Source: Aquimarina sp. Aq78
GTDB lineage: Bacteria; Bacteroidota; Bacteroidia; Flavobacteriales; Flavobacteriaceae
DNA length: 64,000 nt
NCBI RefSeq assembly: GCF_900299525.1
Contig: NZ_OMKA01000029.1
Coordinates: 670,986-734,985 of the forward strand
Direction of reading: 5' to 3'
Notes under the pieces: model-generated
The model's input: the letters and a program-made list of their open reading frames with translations, nothing else
Database searches by the model: none
What the model was told of the DNA's origin: nothing
Made by a program: the position numbers and the translations under genes
Part shown: piece by piece, positions 17,856 through 27,280 of the stretch
How the letters are laid out: each line of letters begins with the position of its first letter
Position numbering within the stretch: the stretch's first letter is position 1

Positions 17856-18722
17856 ATGGCAAACAATATCGAAGTAAAAGAATTACTTGATGCAGGTGTA
17901 CACTTTGGTCACCTTACAAGAAGATGGGATCCAAATATGGCACCATATATTTATATGGAGCGTAATGGTATTCACATCATTAACTTATATAAAACTGCTG
18001 CAAAAATCGATGAAGCTGGTGAAGCTTTAAAAAAGATAGCAGCGTCCGGCAGAAAAATCCTTTTTGTTGCGACTAAAAAACAAGCTAAAGAAATCGTAGC
18101 CGAAAAAGCAAGTAAAGCTAATCAGCCATATATCACAGAAAGATGGCCTGGTGGTATGCTTACTAACTTCGTTACTATTCGTAAAGCAGTCAAAAAAATG
18201 GCTTCTATCGATAGAATGAAGAAAGACGGTACCTTTAACACACTATCTAAAAAAGAACGTTTACAAGTAGATCGTTTAAGAGCAAAATTAGAAAAGAACT
18301 TAGGTTCTATTTCTGATATGACTCGTCTACCTGGGGCATTATTTGTTGTAGATATTACTCGCGAACATATCGCAGTAAAAGAAGCTCAGAAATTAAACAT
18401 TCCTATTTTTGCAATGGTTGATACCAACTCTGATCCACGTCAGGTACAGTATGTAATCCCTGCAAATGATGATGCTTCTAAATCTATAGACAAAGTTATG
18501 ACTTATGTAAGTGATGCTGTTATAGAAGGTTTAAGCGAAAGAAAAGCAACAAAAGAAGCACCTAAAAAAGATGCTCCTAAAAAAGATGCAAAAGCTGAAG
18601 CACCGGCAAAAGCCGAAGCTCCTGTAAAAGCTGAAACATCTCCAAAGGTTGAAACACCTGCAAAGGTTGAGGCTACAGTAGAAGCTCCAGCAACTGAAGC
18701 TGCAAAGCAAGAGGAAGAATAA
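17856..18722 (+). CDS. rpsB: Small ribosomal subunit protein uS2
   Basis: A 288-residue S2 of the 30S subunit. The start is the canonical N terminus with DAGVHFGH and RRWDPNMAPYI; later motifs are WPGGMLTNF and PGALFVVDI. The core ends near residue 232. A tail of about 55 residues made of KDAPKKDAKAEAPAKAEAP-like repeats follows and is predicted to be disordered. The 128-base leader after rpsI has a short CCTCA/TGAGG hairpin and could bind S2 for autocontrol (inference). tsf follows with its own promoter. Confidence 0.97.
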   Translation: MANNIEVKELLDAGVHFGHLTRRWDPNMAPYIYMERNGIHIINLYKTAAKIDEAGEALKKIAASGRKILFVATKKQAKEIVAEKASKANQPYITERWPGGMLTNFVTIRKAVKKMASIDRMKKDGTFNTLSKKERLQVDRLRAKLEKNLGSISDMTRLPGALFVVDITREHIAVKEAQKLNIPIFAMVDTNSDPRQVQYVIPANDDASKSIDKVMTYVSDAVIEGLSERKATKEAPKKDAPKKDAKAEAPAKAEAPVKAETSPKVETPAKVEATVEAPATEAAKQEEE

Positions 18723-18798
18723 ACAAATAGATATACAATCTATTAAAATTCGAAGTTAAATTTTTGTCTCTATGATAAAACTTAACTTTAATATAAAA

Positions 18799-18827
18799 TT
18801 GATAAGTCGTTTGGTTCTTTACTTTTG
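18799..18827 (+). promoter_or_regulatory. Promoter of tsf
   Basis: TTG at 18799-18801 and TACTTTTG at 18820-18827, 18 bases apart, fit the Bacteroidota consensus. This lets tsf be expressed apart from rpsB. Confidence 0.7.
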
Positions 18828-18893
18828 CAGTACTAACTAAACGACTTGTTTTTTATACAAACAATACATTTTACACATTAAATATTTAAAGAT

Positions 18894-19859
18894 ATGGCAA
18901 ATATTACAGCAGCCGAAGTAAGTAAATTGCGTAAAGCTACAGGTGCCGGAATGATGGACTGCAAAAAAGCCCTTGTTGAGGCCGAAGGAGATTTTGACAA
19001 AGCTATCAAGATCCTGAGAGAAAAAGGACAAAAAATTGCTGATAAAAGAGCAGATAGAGAATCTGCCGAAGGTGCCGTTATTGCAAAAGTTAATGACGCA
19101 AAAAACAAAGGAGTAATCGTTTCTCTTAACTGCGAAACTGATTTCGTAGGGAAAAATGATTCTTTTGTTTCTTTAGCACGAGAATTAGCCGAACTAGCAC
19201 TTAGCACTTCTTCTAAAGAAGAATTTTTAGCTGCAAATTTTAATGGTATGACTGTTCAGGAAAAACTTACTGAGCAAACTGGTGTTATTGGAGAAAAAAT
19301 CGAAATAGGAGATTTTAAAGTATTAGAAGCTCCTTTTGTAGGATCTTATATCCACGGTAATAAAATTGGTGCTTTAACCGGTTTATCAACCGATATAGAT
19401 AGTGCAGAGACACTTGCTAAAGATATCTCTATGCAAGTAGCTTCTATGGGAGCAACTACATTGTCTTACAAAGATTTTGATCCAGAATATGTTGCTTCAG
19501 AAACTCAAGCAAGAATTGCTGCAATCGAAAAAGAAAATATTGAACTTGGTCGATTAGGGAAAACGTTGAAAAATATTCCTCAATTTATTTCAAGATCTCA
19601 ATTGACTGATGATGTAATTGCACAAGCAGAAGAAAAATTGAAAGAAGAGCTTAAAGCAGAAGGTAAACCTGAGCAAATCTGGGATAGAATTCTTCCTGGA
19701 AAATTAGAAAGATTTATTTCTGATAATACTACACTAGATCAAGAACAATGCCTTCTTGACCAAAATTTCATTAAAGATGAAAAGAAAAGTGTTGCAGATT
19801 ATGTAAAAACACTTGGTGATGTATCTGTAGTTGCTTTTGAAAGAGTAGCTTTAGGCTAA
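18894..19859 (+). CDS. tsf: Translation elongation factor Ts
   Basis: A 321-residue EF-Ts, the GDP-release factor for EF-Tu. The N-terminal UBA-like domain VSKLRKATGAGMMDCKKAL is at about 9-27, and the EF-Tu contact motif CETDFVGKND at about 82-91. The C-terminal coiled-coil and dimerisation regions are complete. It is longer than the ~280 residues of E. coli but within the range for Bacteroidota. ATG 18894 is 67 bases after the -10 box. A strong terminator follows. Confidence 0.97.
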   Translation: MANITAAEVSKLRKATGAGMMDCKKALVEAEGDFDKAIKILREKGQKIADKRADRESAEGAVIAKVNDAKNKGVIVSLNCETDFVGKNDSFVSLARELAELALSTSSKEEFLAANFNGMTVQEKLTEQTGVIGEKIEIGDFKVLEAPFVGSYIHGNKIGALTGLSTDIDSAETLAKDISMQVASMGATTLSYKDFDPEYVASETQARIAAIEKENIELGRLGKTLKNIPQFISRSQLTDDVIAQAEEKLKEELKAEGKPEQIWDRILPGKLERFISDNTTLDQEQCLLDQNFIKDEKKSVADYVKTLGDVSVVAFERVALG

Positions 19860-19898
19860 TCCAAAAATCACATAGTATTCAGATTTATCTGAAAAAAT

Positions 19899-19931
19899 AA
19901 AAACCGCTTCTATTACAGAAGCGGTTTTTTA
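19899..19931 (+). terminator. Intrinsic terminator of tsf
   Basis: AAAACCGCTTC pairs with GAAGCGGTTTT around TATTACA and is followed by TTTTTT. Confidence 0.88.
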
Positions 19932-20287
19932 TTCATCATTTTCAAAATATTTTCTTTCTGGTTCTTAACGTTTATAAGTTTTGAATTTCTCCAAAAACTT
20001 TCCCCCAATACAGACTAACTCCCCAATCAGTCTATAATACATCAATACCTATATGGTATTCGTATATTAAAAAAACGTTTTATCTCCTTTCTGAAAATAT
20101 TTATCATCCCCCAACACCTTTTTTGTTTTCCTTGACGCAAACCTATAACATAATTCAACACCAATCAATACCTTGTACAGGGGAAAACCACCCTTTTTTA
20201 AATAGTTTTTAAACTTTAACATTTATACAATTTAACTTAAAAATTCACCTTTATAATCCAAACTATTTTCTAAATTAAGAATATCGC
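19932..20287. other. Gap between tsf and pyrH
   Basis: No gene was recognised. A short G4/C3 hairpin followed by TTTTTT (20179-20199) lies about 90 bases before the pyrH -10 box and belongs to a recurrent element described in the findings. Confidence 0.5.
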
Positions 20288-20295
20288 TATATTTG
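20265..20295 (+). promoter_or_regulatory. Promoter of pyrH-frr
   Basis: TATATTTG at 20288-20295 is a perfect TAnnTTTG box; a weak TTTT at 20265-20268 is in the -33 position. The start codon is 20 bases downstream. Confidence 0.65.
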
Positions 20296-20315
20296 CACCA
20301 CAGTTAAATCTCATA

Positions 20316-21023
20316 ATGGAATATAAAAGAATATTACTTAAATTATCTGGCGAAGCTCTAATGGGTGATCGTCAATATGGAATTGATCCTAAAAGATTGG
20401 CAGAGTATGCCCATGAAATCAAACAAATCACAGAAAAAGGTGTACAAGTTGCTATTGTGATCGGAGGAGGTAATATTTTTAGAGGTGTCGCAGGTGCCAG
20501 TAAAGGAATGGATAGGGTTCAAGCAGACCACATGGGTATGCTTGCAACCGTTATTAATGGATTAGCCTTACAGAGTGCTCTTGAAGATGCCGAAATACCT
20601 ACTCGACTACAGTCTGCAGTAAAGATTAATGAAGTTGCAGAACCGTTTATACGCCGAAGAGCAATGCGTCACCTTGAAAAAGGAAGAGTTGTAATATTTG
20701 GTGGAGGAACAGGAAATCCTTATTTCACTACTGATTCTGCCGCTGTACTTAGAGCTATAGAAATTAATGCAGATGTTATTCTAAAAGGCACAAGAGTAGA
20801 TGGAATATATACCTCTGATCCAGAAAAAAATGCTGATGCAACAAAATTTGATTTCATATCATTTGATGATGTTTTACGTAAAGGTCTGAAAGTTATGGAC
20901 ACAACAGCATTTACATTAAGTCAGGAAAATGAATTACCTATTATAGTCTTTGACATGAATAAAGCTGGAAATTTACTAAGAGTAGTTTCTGGCGAATCCA
21001 TAGGTACTCAAGTAAACCTTTAA
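20316..21023 (+). CDS. pyrH: Uridylate kinase
   Basis: A 235-residue hexameric UMP kinase of the amino-acid kinase family, making UDP from UMP in pyrimidine synthesis. Motifs: KLSGEALMG (phosphate loop), VIGGGNIFRG, DHMGMLATVIN and GGGTGNPYFTTDSAA. Full family length. frr follows after 46 bases, the usual pyrH-frr pairing in bacteria. Confidence 0.97.
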   Translation: MEYKRILLKLSGEALMGDRQYGIDPKRLAEYAHEIKQITEKGVQVAIVIGGGNIFRGVAGASKGMDRVQADHMGMLATVINGLALQSALEDAEIPTRLQSAVKINEVAEPFIRRRAMRHLEKGRVVIFGGGTGNPYFTTDSAAVLRAIEINADVILKGTRVDGIYTSDPEKNADATKFDFISFDDVLRKGLKVMDTTAFTLSQENELPIIVFDMNKAGNLLRVVSGESIGTQVNL

Positions 21024-21069
21024 TCATATTGGCTTATTTTTTGATTAGTCAGAAGAAAAGAACTAAAAC

Positions 21070-21633
21070 ATGAACGAAGAAATAGATTTTATTATAGATT
21101 CGACCAAAGAGTCAATGCAAGCAGCAATTACTCATTTAGAAAAAAAATTACTCAATATTAGAGCTGGTAAAGCATCTCCTGCCATGTTAGGTAGCGTTAT
21201 GGTAGAATACTATGGCTCTCCTACCCCATTAAACCAAGTAGGAAATGTATCCACTCCTGATGCAAGAACTATTACAATTCAACCTTTTGATAAATCTGTA
21301 ATCCCTGAGATTGAGAAAGGTATTCAGATAGCTAATTTAGGGTTCAATCCAATGAATAATGGCGAAAGCGTTATCATTAGCGTCCCCCCTCTTACAGAAG
21401 AACGTCGTAAAGATCTTGCAAAACAAGCAAAAGCTGAGGCAGAAGATTCTAAAGTTGGTATACGTAATGATCGTAAAAATGCCAATAATGAGATTAAAAA
21501 ATTAGAAAAAGATGGATTGTCAGAAGACTTGGCAAAAAATACAGAAGTAGACATTCAGGCATTAACAGATACATACATTAAAAAAGTTGATGAGATGCTT
21601 AGTCATAAAGAAAAAGAAATTATGACAGTTTAA
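21070..21633 (+). CDS. frr: Ribosome recycling factor
   Basis: A 187-residue RRF that splits post-termination ribosomes with EF-G. The family pattern is clear: LLNIRAGKASPAML near 30-43, the PDARTITIQPFDKS region and the RKDLAKQAKAEAEDSKVGIR helix. Full length. It is co-transcribed with pyrH and followed by a terminator. Confidence 0.97.
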   Translation: MNEEIDFIIDSTKESMQAAITHLEKKLLNIRAGKASPAMLGSVMVEYYGSPTPLNQVGNVSTPDARTITIQPFDKSVIPEIEKGIQIANLGFNPMNNGESVIISVPPLTEERRKDLAKQAKAEAEDSKVGIRNDRKNANNEIKKLEKDGLSEDLAKNTEVDIQALTDTYIKKVDEMLSHKEKEIMTV

Positions 21634-21660
21634 CATTTCTAATGTATAGAAATTATAAAT

Positions 21661-21691
21661 AAAGCGTTTTCTAATTAGAAACGCTTTTTTT
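21661..21691 (+). terminator. Intrinsic terminator of pyrH-frr
   Basis: AAAGCGTTT and AACGCTTT arms around TCTAATTAGA are followed by TTTTTT. The next gene's possible -10 box (TATCTTCG, 21693-21700) begins right after it. Confidence 0.85.
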
Positions 21692-21724
21692 GTATCTTCG
21701 TCATTTTTGAACCTATTTGGTATA

Positions 21725-24166
21725 ATGCAGAACAAATTTTTTTGTTTATTATTTTTTGTACACTTTGTCTTAATTTCTCAAGTTAGTATTAACGGTATTG
21801 TCATTGATGAAAGTTCTAATCAACCCTTACCTTTTGCCACTGTAAAAACCAGTAGTTCTTCATACGCTTTAACCTCTGTTAAGGGTGAGTTTGTTATACG
21901 ATGTAACACCTACCCTGTTAATCTTACCATAAGTTATCTGGGATATCAAACAAAGACTGTTTTAATTACATCCAGAAATTCAGAAAAAATAGAAATACGA
22001 CTTACTACTAAAGAGGAAAATCTTGAGGCAGTAAGGCTAGATACTCCCGAGAACATTGCAACTCAACTTATTGTAGAAGCAATACGTAGGAAAAACAAAA
22101 ATAACCCCAAAAAGTTATTACGCAGTTTTAGCTATAAAAGCTATAATAAATTAAAAATCACAGAAGATAATCAGGCTCAATTAAATACTCGAGACACTAC
22201 TAGTGTCGATATGGAACATCTATTTAATAAAGCTCATTCTTTCCTTTCAGAGAAAATAAGTTTACACCAATTTAGAAAAAATGCTGGCGAAAAAGAAACA
22301 GTTTTAGCGACTCGAATGAGTGGTTTTAAAGAGCCTATCTATAATGTACTAGGGATCAAAATACAATCCAACTCTCTTTACAATGAAGATTATACAATTT
22401 TTAATAACAAATACATAGGACCATTATCAAACAGAGCTCTTAGAAATTATTATTATAAAGTTCTGGATACTGTACAGGGCAAAAATCCAGCTTTTGTTAT
22501 TCTTTTTCAACCTCGTAAGTCTAAAAATTATGCGAGTTTAGAAGGCGTACTTTACATAGACACAAAAACATTTGCTATTCAAAAAGCTATTATAGAGCTG
22601 CGAGGTGAACTTAATGTGATGGCAACTCATAGTTTTAAATACTTCTCTGAACAAGAAAGCTGGTTTCCAACCAAACAAGATATCGCAATAAGACCAGGGA
22701 ATGGAAGACAAAAAGTGAGCTTATTTGGTGGACAAATCTCTGTAGGAAGATTAGGCAATGATAAAAAAAGTTTTTCTGGAAATAATGATTTTTTAGTTTC
22801 TACAACAGACTTATTTGATATCAAATTAGATACCACTCAAAACATTAAACAAAATCAAGCAGCGATAAGGATAGATCCCGAAGCCAATAACAGACCCGAG
22901 TCATATTGGAATCAATATCGTACCAGTGCAATTACAGAAAAAGACCTAAACTCGTTTCATGTTATAGATAGTATTGTAAAAGCACAAAACATAGAACGTA
23001 GAATTGATGTTATCCAAAGTTTTAATATTGGATATTACCCTGTAGGTTTTTTCAATTTTGATCTCACTTATCCTATAAAATATAATAATTATGAAGGGTT
23101 ACGGTTAGGAGTTGGTGGCCTAACAAATACAAAATTCTCTAATCAATTTAGACTAGAGGGGTATTTTGTGTATGGATTTAGAGATTCAAAATCTAAATAT
23201 GGTATAGGAGGAGGCTTATTGATCAATAAAAAATCAAACTCATGGTTTAATTTTAATTATACCGATGATATTAGAGAAGTAGGTAGTTTTCTCTATCTTA
23301 CAGATAGAAGGGTATATTCTTTATTCGAGCCACGTTTAGTAAATATAGATTTCTATTACAAACACAGAACATGGAGTGCTAGTTTGCAGCAGCAGATATT
23401 TCCTAAACTACTTTCAGAAACTCAATTTTCTATGAGTAATATAAATCAAACGGGAGGGTATCAATATCTAAATGACGGCAATCTATTTTCGGGATATAAA
23501 ACAGCAGAAGCTACAATTGCATTGAGATGGAGTCCATTTAGTAAATTTCTAAAAACACCTAATAGGTATAAAGAAATTCATGACGGATATCCAAAAATTA
23601 CAGCACAATACACACAAGGTTTTAAGGGCGTATTTGATAGTAATTTCTCTTACAGTAAAATAGGATTAAAAGCAGAATATATTATTAGTCGTATTAACCA
23701 ATCTAAAACGAGTATTTTATTTGAAGCAGATATTGCCACTGGGGATATCCCTCTTACACATTTGTACCATGCTTATCCCAATGCACCAACCAAAGAAACA
23801 GTACTTCAACGATTTTCTGTAGCTGGCAGAAGAACCTTTGAAACCATGTATTTTGGTGAGTTTTTTAATGATAGATTGACAACATTACAGATTAAACATA
23901 GAATTAAACCCGTAAAAGTGACGAATTGGTTTAAACCAGAACTCGTTTTTATAACTCGTTATGCAATCGGAGATGTAAGTAATCTTGAAAATCATCAAGG
24001 GGTAATTTTTTCATCTTTGCAACATGGCTATCAAGAATCCGGATTTGAAATCAACAAATTATTTGCTGGCTTTGGGCTTAGTTTTGCATATCGCTATGGG
24101 GCCTATCATCTTCCTCGTTTTGAGGATAATATTTCGGGTAAGTTTACTTTTTACCTAAAACTATAG
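21725..24166 (+). CDS. DUF5686 outer-membrane protein with carboxypeptidase-like regulatory domain
   Basis: An 813-residue protein: a signal peptide (to about 19), then a CarboxypepD_reg-like beta-sandwich of about 80 residues (GIVIDESSNQPLPFATVK) common at the N terminus of Bacteroidota outer-membrane receptors. A long DUF5686 region follows and ends in strand-rich sequence finishing FTFYLKL, as expected for a beta-barrel. Export or receptor function is inference. ATG 21725 gives the signal peptide; the in-frame TTG at 21707 would add six residues. Confidence 0.85.
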   Translation: MQNKFFCLLFFVHFVLISQVSINGIVIDESSNQPLPFATVKTSSSSYALTSVKGEFVIRCNTYPVNLTISYLGYQTKTVLITSRNSEKIEIRLTTKEENLEAVRLDTPENIATQLIVEAIRRKNKNNPKKLLRSFSYKSYNKLKITEDNQAQLNTRDTTSVDMEHLFNKAHSFLSEKISLHQFRKNAGEKETVLATRMSGFKEPIYNVLGIKIQSNSLYNEDYTIFNNKYIGPLSNRALRNYYYKVLDTVQGKNPAFVILFQPRKSKNYASLEGVLYIDTKTFAIQKAIIELRGELNVMATHSFKYFSEQESWFPTKQDIAIRPGNGRQKVSLFGGQISVGRLGNDKKSFSGNNDFLVSTTDLFDIKLDTTQNIKQNQAAIRIDPEANNRPESYWNQYRTSAITEKDLNSFHVIDSIVKAQNIERRIDVIQSFNIGYYPVGFFNFDLTYPIKYNNYEGLRLGVGGLTNTKFSNQFRLEGYFVYGFRDSKSKYGIGGGLLINKKSNSWFNFNYTDDIREVGSFLYLTDRRVYSLFEPRLVNIDFYYKHRTWSASLQQQIFPKLLSETQFSMSNINQTGGYQYLNDGNLFSGYKTAEATIALRWSPFSKFLKTPNRYKEIHDGYPKITAQYTQGFKGVFDSNFSYSKIGLKAEYIISRINQSKTSILFEADIATGDIPLTHLYHAYPNAPTKETVLQRFSVAGRRTFETMYFGEFFNDRLTTLQIKHRIKPVKVTNWFKPELVFITRYAIGDVSNLENHQGVIFSSLQHGYQESGFEINKLFAGFGLSFAYRYGAYHLPRFEDNISGKFTFYLKL

Positions 24167-24225
24167 TCATTATACAATAAATCATTTTCTTTTCAGAAAT
24201 ACATAAATAATAATTCCCCAATCCT

Positions 24226-24233
24226 TACATTTG
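24226..24233 (+). promoter_or_regulatory. -10 box of the MMPL/RND gene
   Basis: TACATTTG matches TAnnTTTG; the ATG is 18 bases downstream. No clear -33 element was seen. Confidence 0.55.
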
Positions 24234-24250
24234 CAGCAGGAAAATAAAGG

Positions 24251-26659
24251 ATGGCAAAATTATTCAGTTTCGGGTTTTGGAATGCACTGGCTGGAATTAT
24301 ACTTCGTAATAGAGCGATAATATTTCTAGCAATAATAGGAATTACAATTTTTTTAGGTTTTCAGTGGAAAAACATGAAGTTTTCTCACTCAGAGGCTAAT
24401 CTACTCCCCGATGATCATGAGGTAAATATATTATATCAAAAATTCCTTCAAAAATTTGGAGAAGAAGGCAATCTAATTGTAATGGCTGTCAAAGACAGTA
24501 CGCTTTTTACTTCTAAAAAACTGAAGGCTTGGAATGATTTTAATAATTCGTTTAAAAAATATGAAGAAATTGATCTGGTTGTTTCTATTGCCGATCTTAA
24601 AACTTTAAAAAAAGAAGATAACCCTGCACGATTCGAGTTAATACCTTTTATTAAAGATTCTAGCTATACTGAAAAACAGGTCTCTAAATACGAACACGAG
24701 TTATTTAATAAGCTACCATTTTATGAAGGGCTTGTATACAGCAAGAAATCAAAAACTATCCAAAGTGCACTATATCTAAAAAAGGATATTGTAAACACCA
24801 AAAAGCGAAAAAAGTTTATTGAAGAAGTTTTACTCCCTGCTGTTCTAGCTTTTGAGAAAGAGTATAACATGGATGTAAAAGTATCTGGTATGCCATATAT
24901 CAGAACTTTGAATTCTCAAAACATAATGGATGAAATAGAAATCTTCATTCTTGCAGCTTTACTGGTTACTTCATTGATTTTCTTTTTCTTTTTTAGGTCC
25001 TTAAGAGCCACTTTTATATCCATGACTGCTGTAATTATTGGAGTAATGTGGGCTTTTGGAATTTTAGGGCTTTTAGAATATGAAATAACCGTACTTACGG
25101 CCATTATTCCTCCATTAGTGATTGTAATTGGTATTCCTAATTGTATTTTCTTAATCAACAAATACCAACAAGAAATAAAAAAACATGGAAATAAAGCAAA
25201 ATCTCTTCAACGGGTAATTACCAAAGTAGGTAATGCTACGTTAATGACTAATGTAACTACCGCTTCAGGATTTGCAACCTTTGCCTTAACCGAAAGTAAA
25301 TTACTTAAAGAATTTGGTATTGTTGCTTCATTAAATATAATTGCTCTATTTATACTTTGTCTTCTGGTCATCACCATCATTTATAGCTATATGCCTCAAC
25401 CCAAAGAAAGACACTTAAAACATCTGGGCAAAGGATGGATTGAGAAGTTAATGGATTGGATGGAAAGGATGGTAAAAACCAGAAGGGTAACAATTTACTT
25501 TTCTTCTGTCATTATTTTAATCGTTAGTATTATTGGTATTTACACCATAAAAGTTTCTGGAAGTCTATTAGAAGATATGCCAAAATCTGCTGGGTTTTAT
25601 AAGGATATAGAATTTTTTGAAGAAGAATTTGATGGTGTTATGCCTTTAGAGATATTAGTAGATACTAAGAGAAAACAAGGAGTATTAAAATTACCTACAT
25701 TAAAACGTATGGAAAAACTTCAGGTACTTCTCGAAGAAACTCCTGAGTTATCAAAACCTATTTCTATTGTTAACCTTGTTAAATACTCTAAACAAGCTTT
25801 CTATAATGGAAATCCAAAATATTATCAAATACCGACAAACCAGGAACGAAATTTTATTTTACCATACGCCAAAAGTTTTGAGTCTAAAGTTGGAATAATG
25901 AATAGCTATGTGGATTCTACCGGGCAATATGCAAGAATCACTACCTTCATGAAAGATGTAGGGACAGAAGAAATGGAGCGTATAGAAGCTACTCTAAAAC
26001 CACAGCTAGAGAAAATTTTCCCTAAAGAGAGATACGATGTTTCTTTTACCGGTAAGGCGCTTATTTTTCAGAAAGGAACCAAATACCTGGTATGGAACTT
26101 ATCTCTTTCTCTGGGGCTTGCAGTAATCTTGATTGCCCTTTTTATGGCCTGGATGTTTCGATCCTGGAAAATGATTGTTATATCACTTATTCCAAATTTA
26201 TTACCATTACTTATGACTGCCGGTCTTATGGGATATCTTGGAGTACCGATAAAACCTTCTACAATATTAGTTTTTAGCATTGCATTTGGTATTTCTGTAG
26301 ATGACACCATACATTTCCTTGCAAAATACCGACAAGAATTAAAATCAAATCATTGGAGAATTAGAAAATCTGTTCTTGCTTCATTGCGAGAAACAGGTGT
26401 GAGTATGTTTTATACCTCAACCGTTTTATTTTTTGGTTTTTCTGTATTCATGATATCTAGTTTTGGAGGAACCAAGGCGCTTGGAGGTCTGGTATCAACA
26501 ACCTTATTATTTGCTATGCTGGCAAATCTTTTATTACTTCCTTCTCTATTACTTTCGTTAGAACGAAGTATTGCAAATAAGAAAACTCTTAAAGAGCCTA
26601 CCTTGAAAATCATTCCTAATGATGAAGAACTTGAAGAAACTCAAGACGAGGAAGAATAA
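24251..26659 (+). CDS. MMPL/RND-superfamily exporter
   Basis: An 802-residue inner-membrane protein of the predicted RND exporter class (MMPL/SSD type). It shows the duplicated layout: TM1 at about 20-37, a periplasmic loop, a cluster of five helices (about 225-385), TM7 near 410-430, a second loop and a second cluster (about 615-770). Family members are proton-driven exporters of lipids or hydrophobic compounds; the cargo is unknown. The acidic C-terminal tail is cytoplasmic. It stands alone between its own -10 box and asnS. Confidence 0.85.
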   Translation: MAKLFSFGFWNALAGIILRNRAIIFLAIIGITIFLGFQWKNMKFSHSEANLLPDDHEVNILYQKFLQKFGEEGNLIVMAVKDSTLFTSKKLKAWNDFNNSFKKYEEIDLVVSIADLKTLKKEDNPARFELIPFIKDSSYTEKQVSKYEHELFNKLPFYEGLVYSKKSKTIQSALYLKKDIVNTKKRKKFIEEVLLPAVLAFEKEYNMDVKVSGMPYIRTLNSQNIMDEIEIFILAALLVTSLIFFFFFRSLRATFISMTAVIIGVMWAFGILGLLEYEITVLTAIIPPLVIVIGIPNCIFLINKYQQEIKKHGNKAKSLQRVITKVGNATLMTNVTTASGFATFALTESKLLKEFGIVASLNIIALFILCLLVITIIYSYMPQPKERHLKHLGKGWIEKLMDWMERMVKTRRVTIYFSSVIILIVSIIGIYTIKVSGSLLEDMPKSAGFYKDIEFFEEEFDGVMPLEILVDTKRKQGVLKLPTLKRMEKLQVLLEETPELSKPISIVNLVKYSKQAFYNGNPKYYQIPTNQERNFILPYAKSFESKVGIMNSYVDSTGQYARITTFMKDVGTEEMERIEATLKPQLEKIFPKERYDVSFTGKALIFQKGTKYLVWNLSLSLGLAVILIALFMAWMFRSWKMIVISLIPNLLPLLMTAGLMGYLGVPIKPSTILVFSIAFGISVDDTIHFLAKYRQELKSNHWRIRKSVLASLRETGVSMFYTSTVLFFGFSVFMISSFGGTKALGGLVSTTLLFAMLANLLLLPSLLLSLERSIANKKTLKEPTLKIIPNDEELEETQDEEE

Positions 26660-26698
26660 GGAAATAAAGTACTAAGAACACGTAATATCTTCATAAAA

Positions 26699-26728
26699 AA
26701 AGCCCCGCTAGAAACTAGCGGGACTTCT
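26699..26728. terminator. Hairpin with terminator form on the minus strand
   Basis: CCCGCTAG and CTAGCGGG flank a 3-base loop. On the minus strand the stem is followed by GGGCTTTTTTT, a good T tract. On the plus strand the tail is only ACTTCTGT. It may still end the exporter transcript. Confidence 0.55.
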
Positions 26729-27183
26729 GTAAGATAGATTACCCCAAAACCTATCGAACTAAACTTAACGTAAACACAATCGTCATAATTGCATATGCAA
26801 GATACTGCCCCTTTTTATATTTTGAAATACCTAATAGGGGGGAAAAATCCCCTTTTTGCACAAACAACATAAACTTTAACACTATTTAAACAAGTAAAAC
26901 TCAACAAAACAACATTTAAATTACTGATTAACAGTATTTTAAACATTAAAAAAAACTTTCTTTTTTTACGGTATTTTAGCAAAAAAACTCCGAAAAACAT
27001 CTGTTTACCAATCAAAAACACACCTATTTACGGTTTTTACGTAGAACAATATTTCCGAAAAACGTCAGATTTTGGTATTTTGATTATACGAAGTTGCAGG
27101 TCCAAAAAAGAGCATCAAAATATATTTTGATTACTATGCCTTTTTTGGATTCATAAGATTATGCTTCAATCGGATTAAAAAAT
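26729..27183. other. Long AT-rich region upstream of asnS
   Basis: No gene was recognised. It holds a G6/C4 hairpin followed by TTTTT (26836-26857), a direct repeat TCCGAAAAACRTC (26989-27001 and 27054-27066), and ACACCTATTTACGG near 27020 followed by TTTTTACGTAG. Related pieces occur before two other genes (see findings). Confidence 0.5.
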
Positions 27184-27191
27184 TATCTTTG
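27184..27191 (+). promoter_or_regulatory. -10 box of asnS
   Basis: TATCTTTG matches TAnnTTTG. The transcript would have a leader of about 85 bases. Confidence 0.65.
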
Positions 27192-27280
27192 CTACCTCAA
27201 AATTCAAACATCTTTGGTTTTACACCTGCCAATTCTATTAGTAGATATAAGATCAAAAACAAATAATATTTAAAAAACAG

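Noticed and set aside
26815..27021. Minus-strand frame upstream of asnS resembling one at 44574-44768 (both have KRGF-P near the end)
   Set aside because: The similarity comes from the shared G4/C4 hairpin being translated in the same frame. Neither looks like a protein gene.
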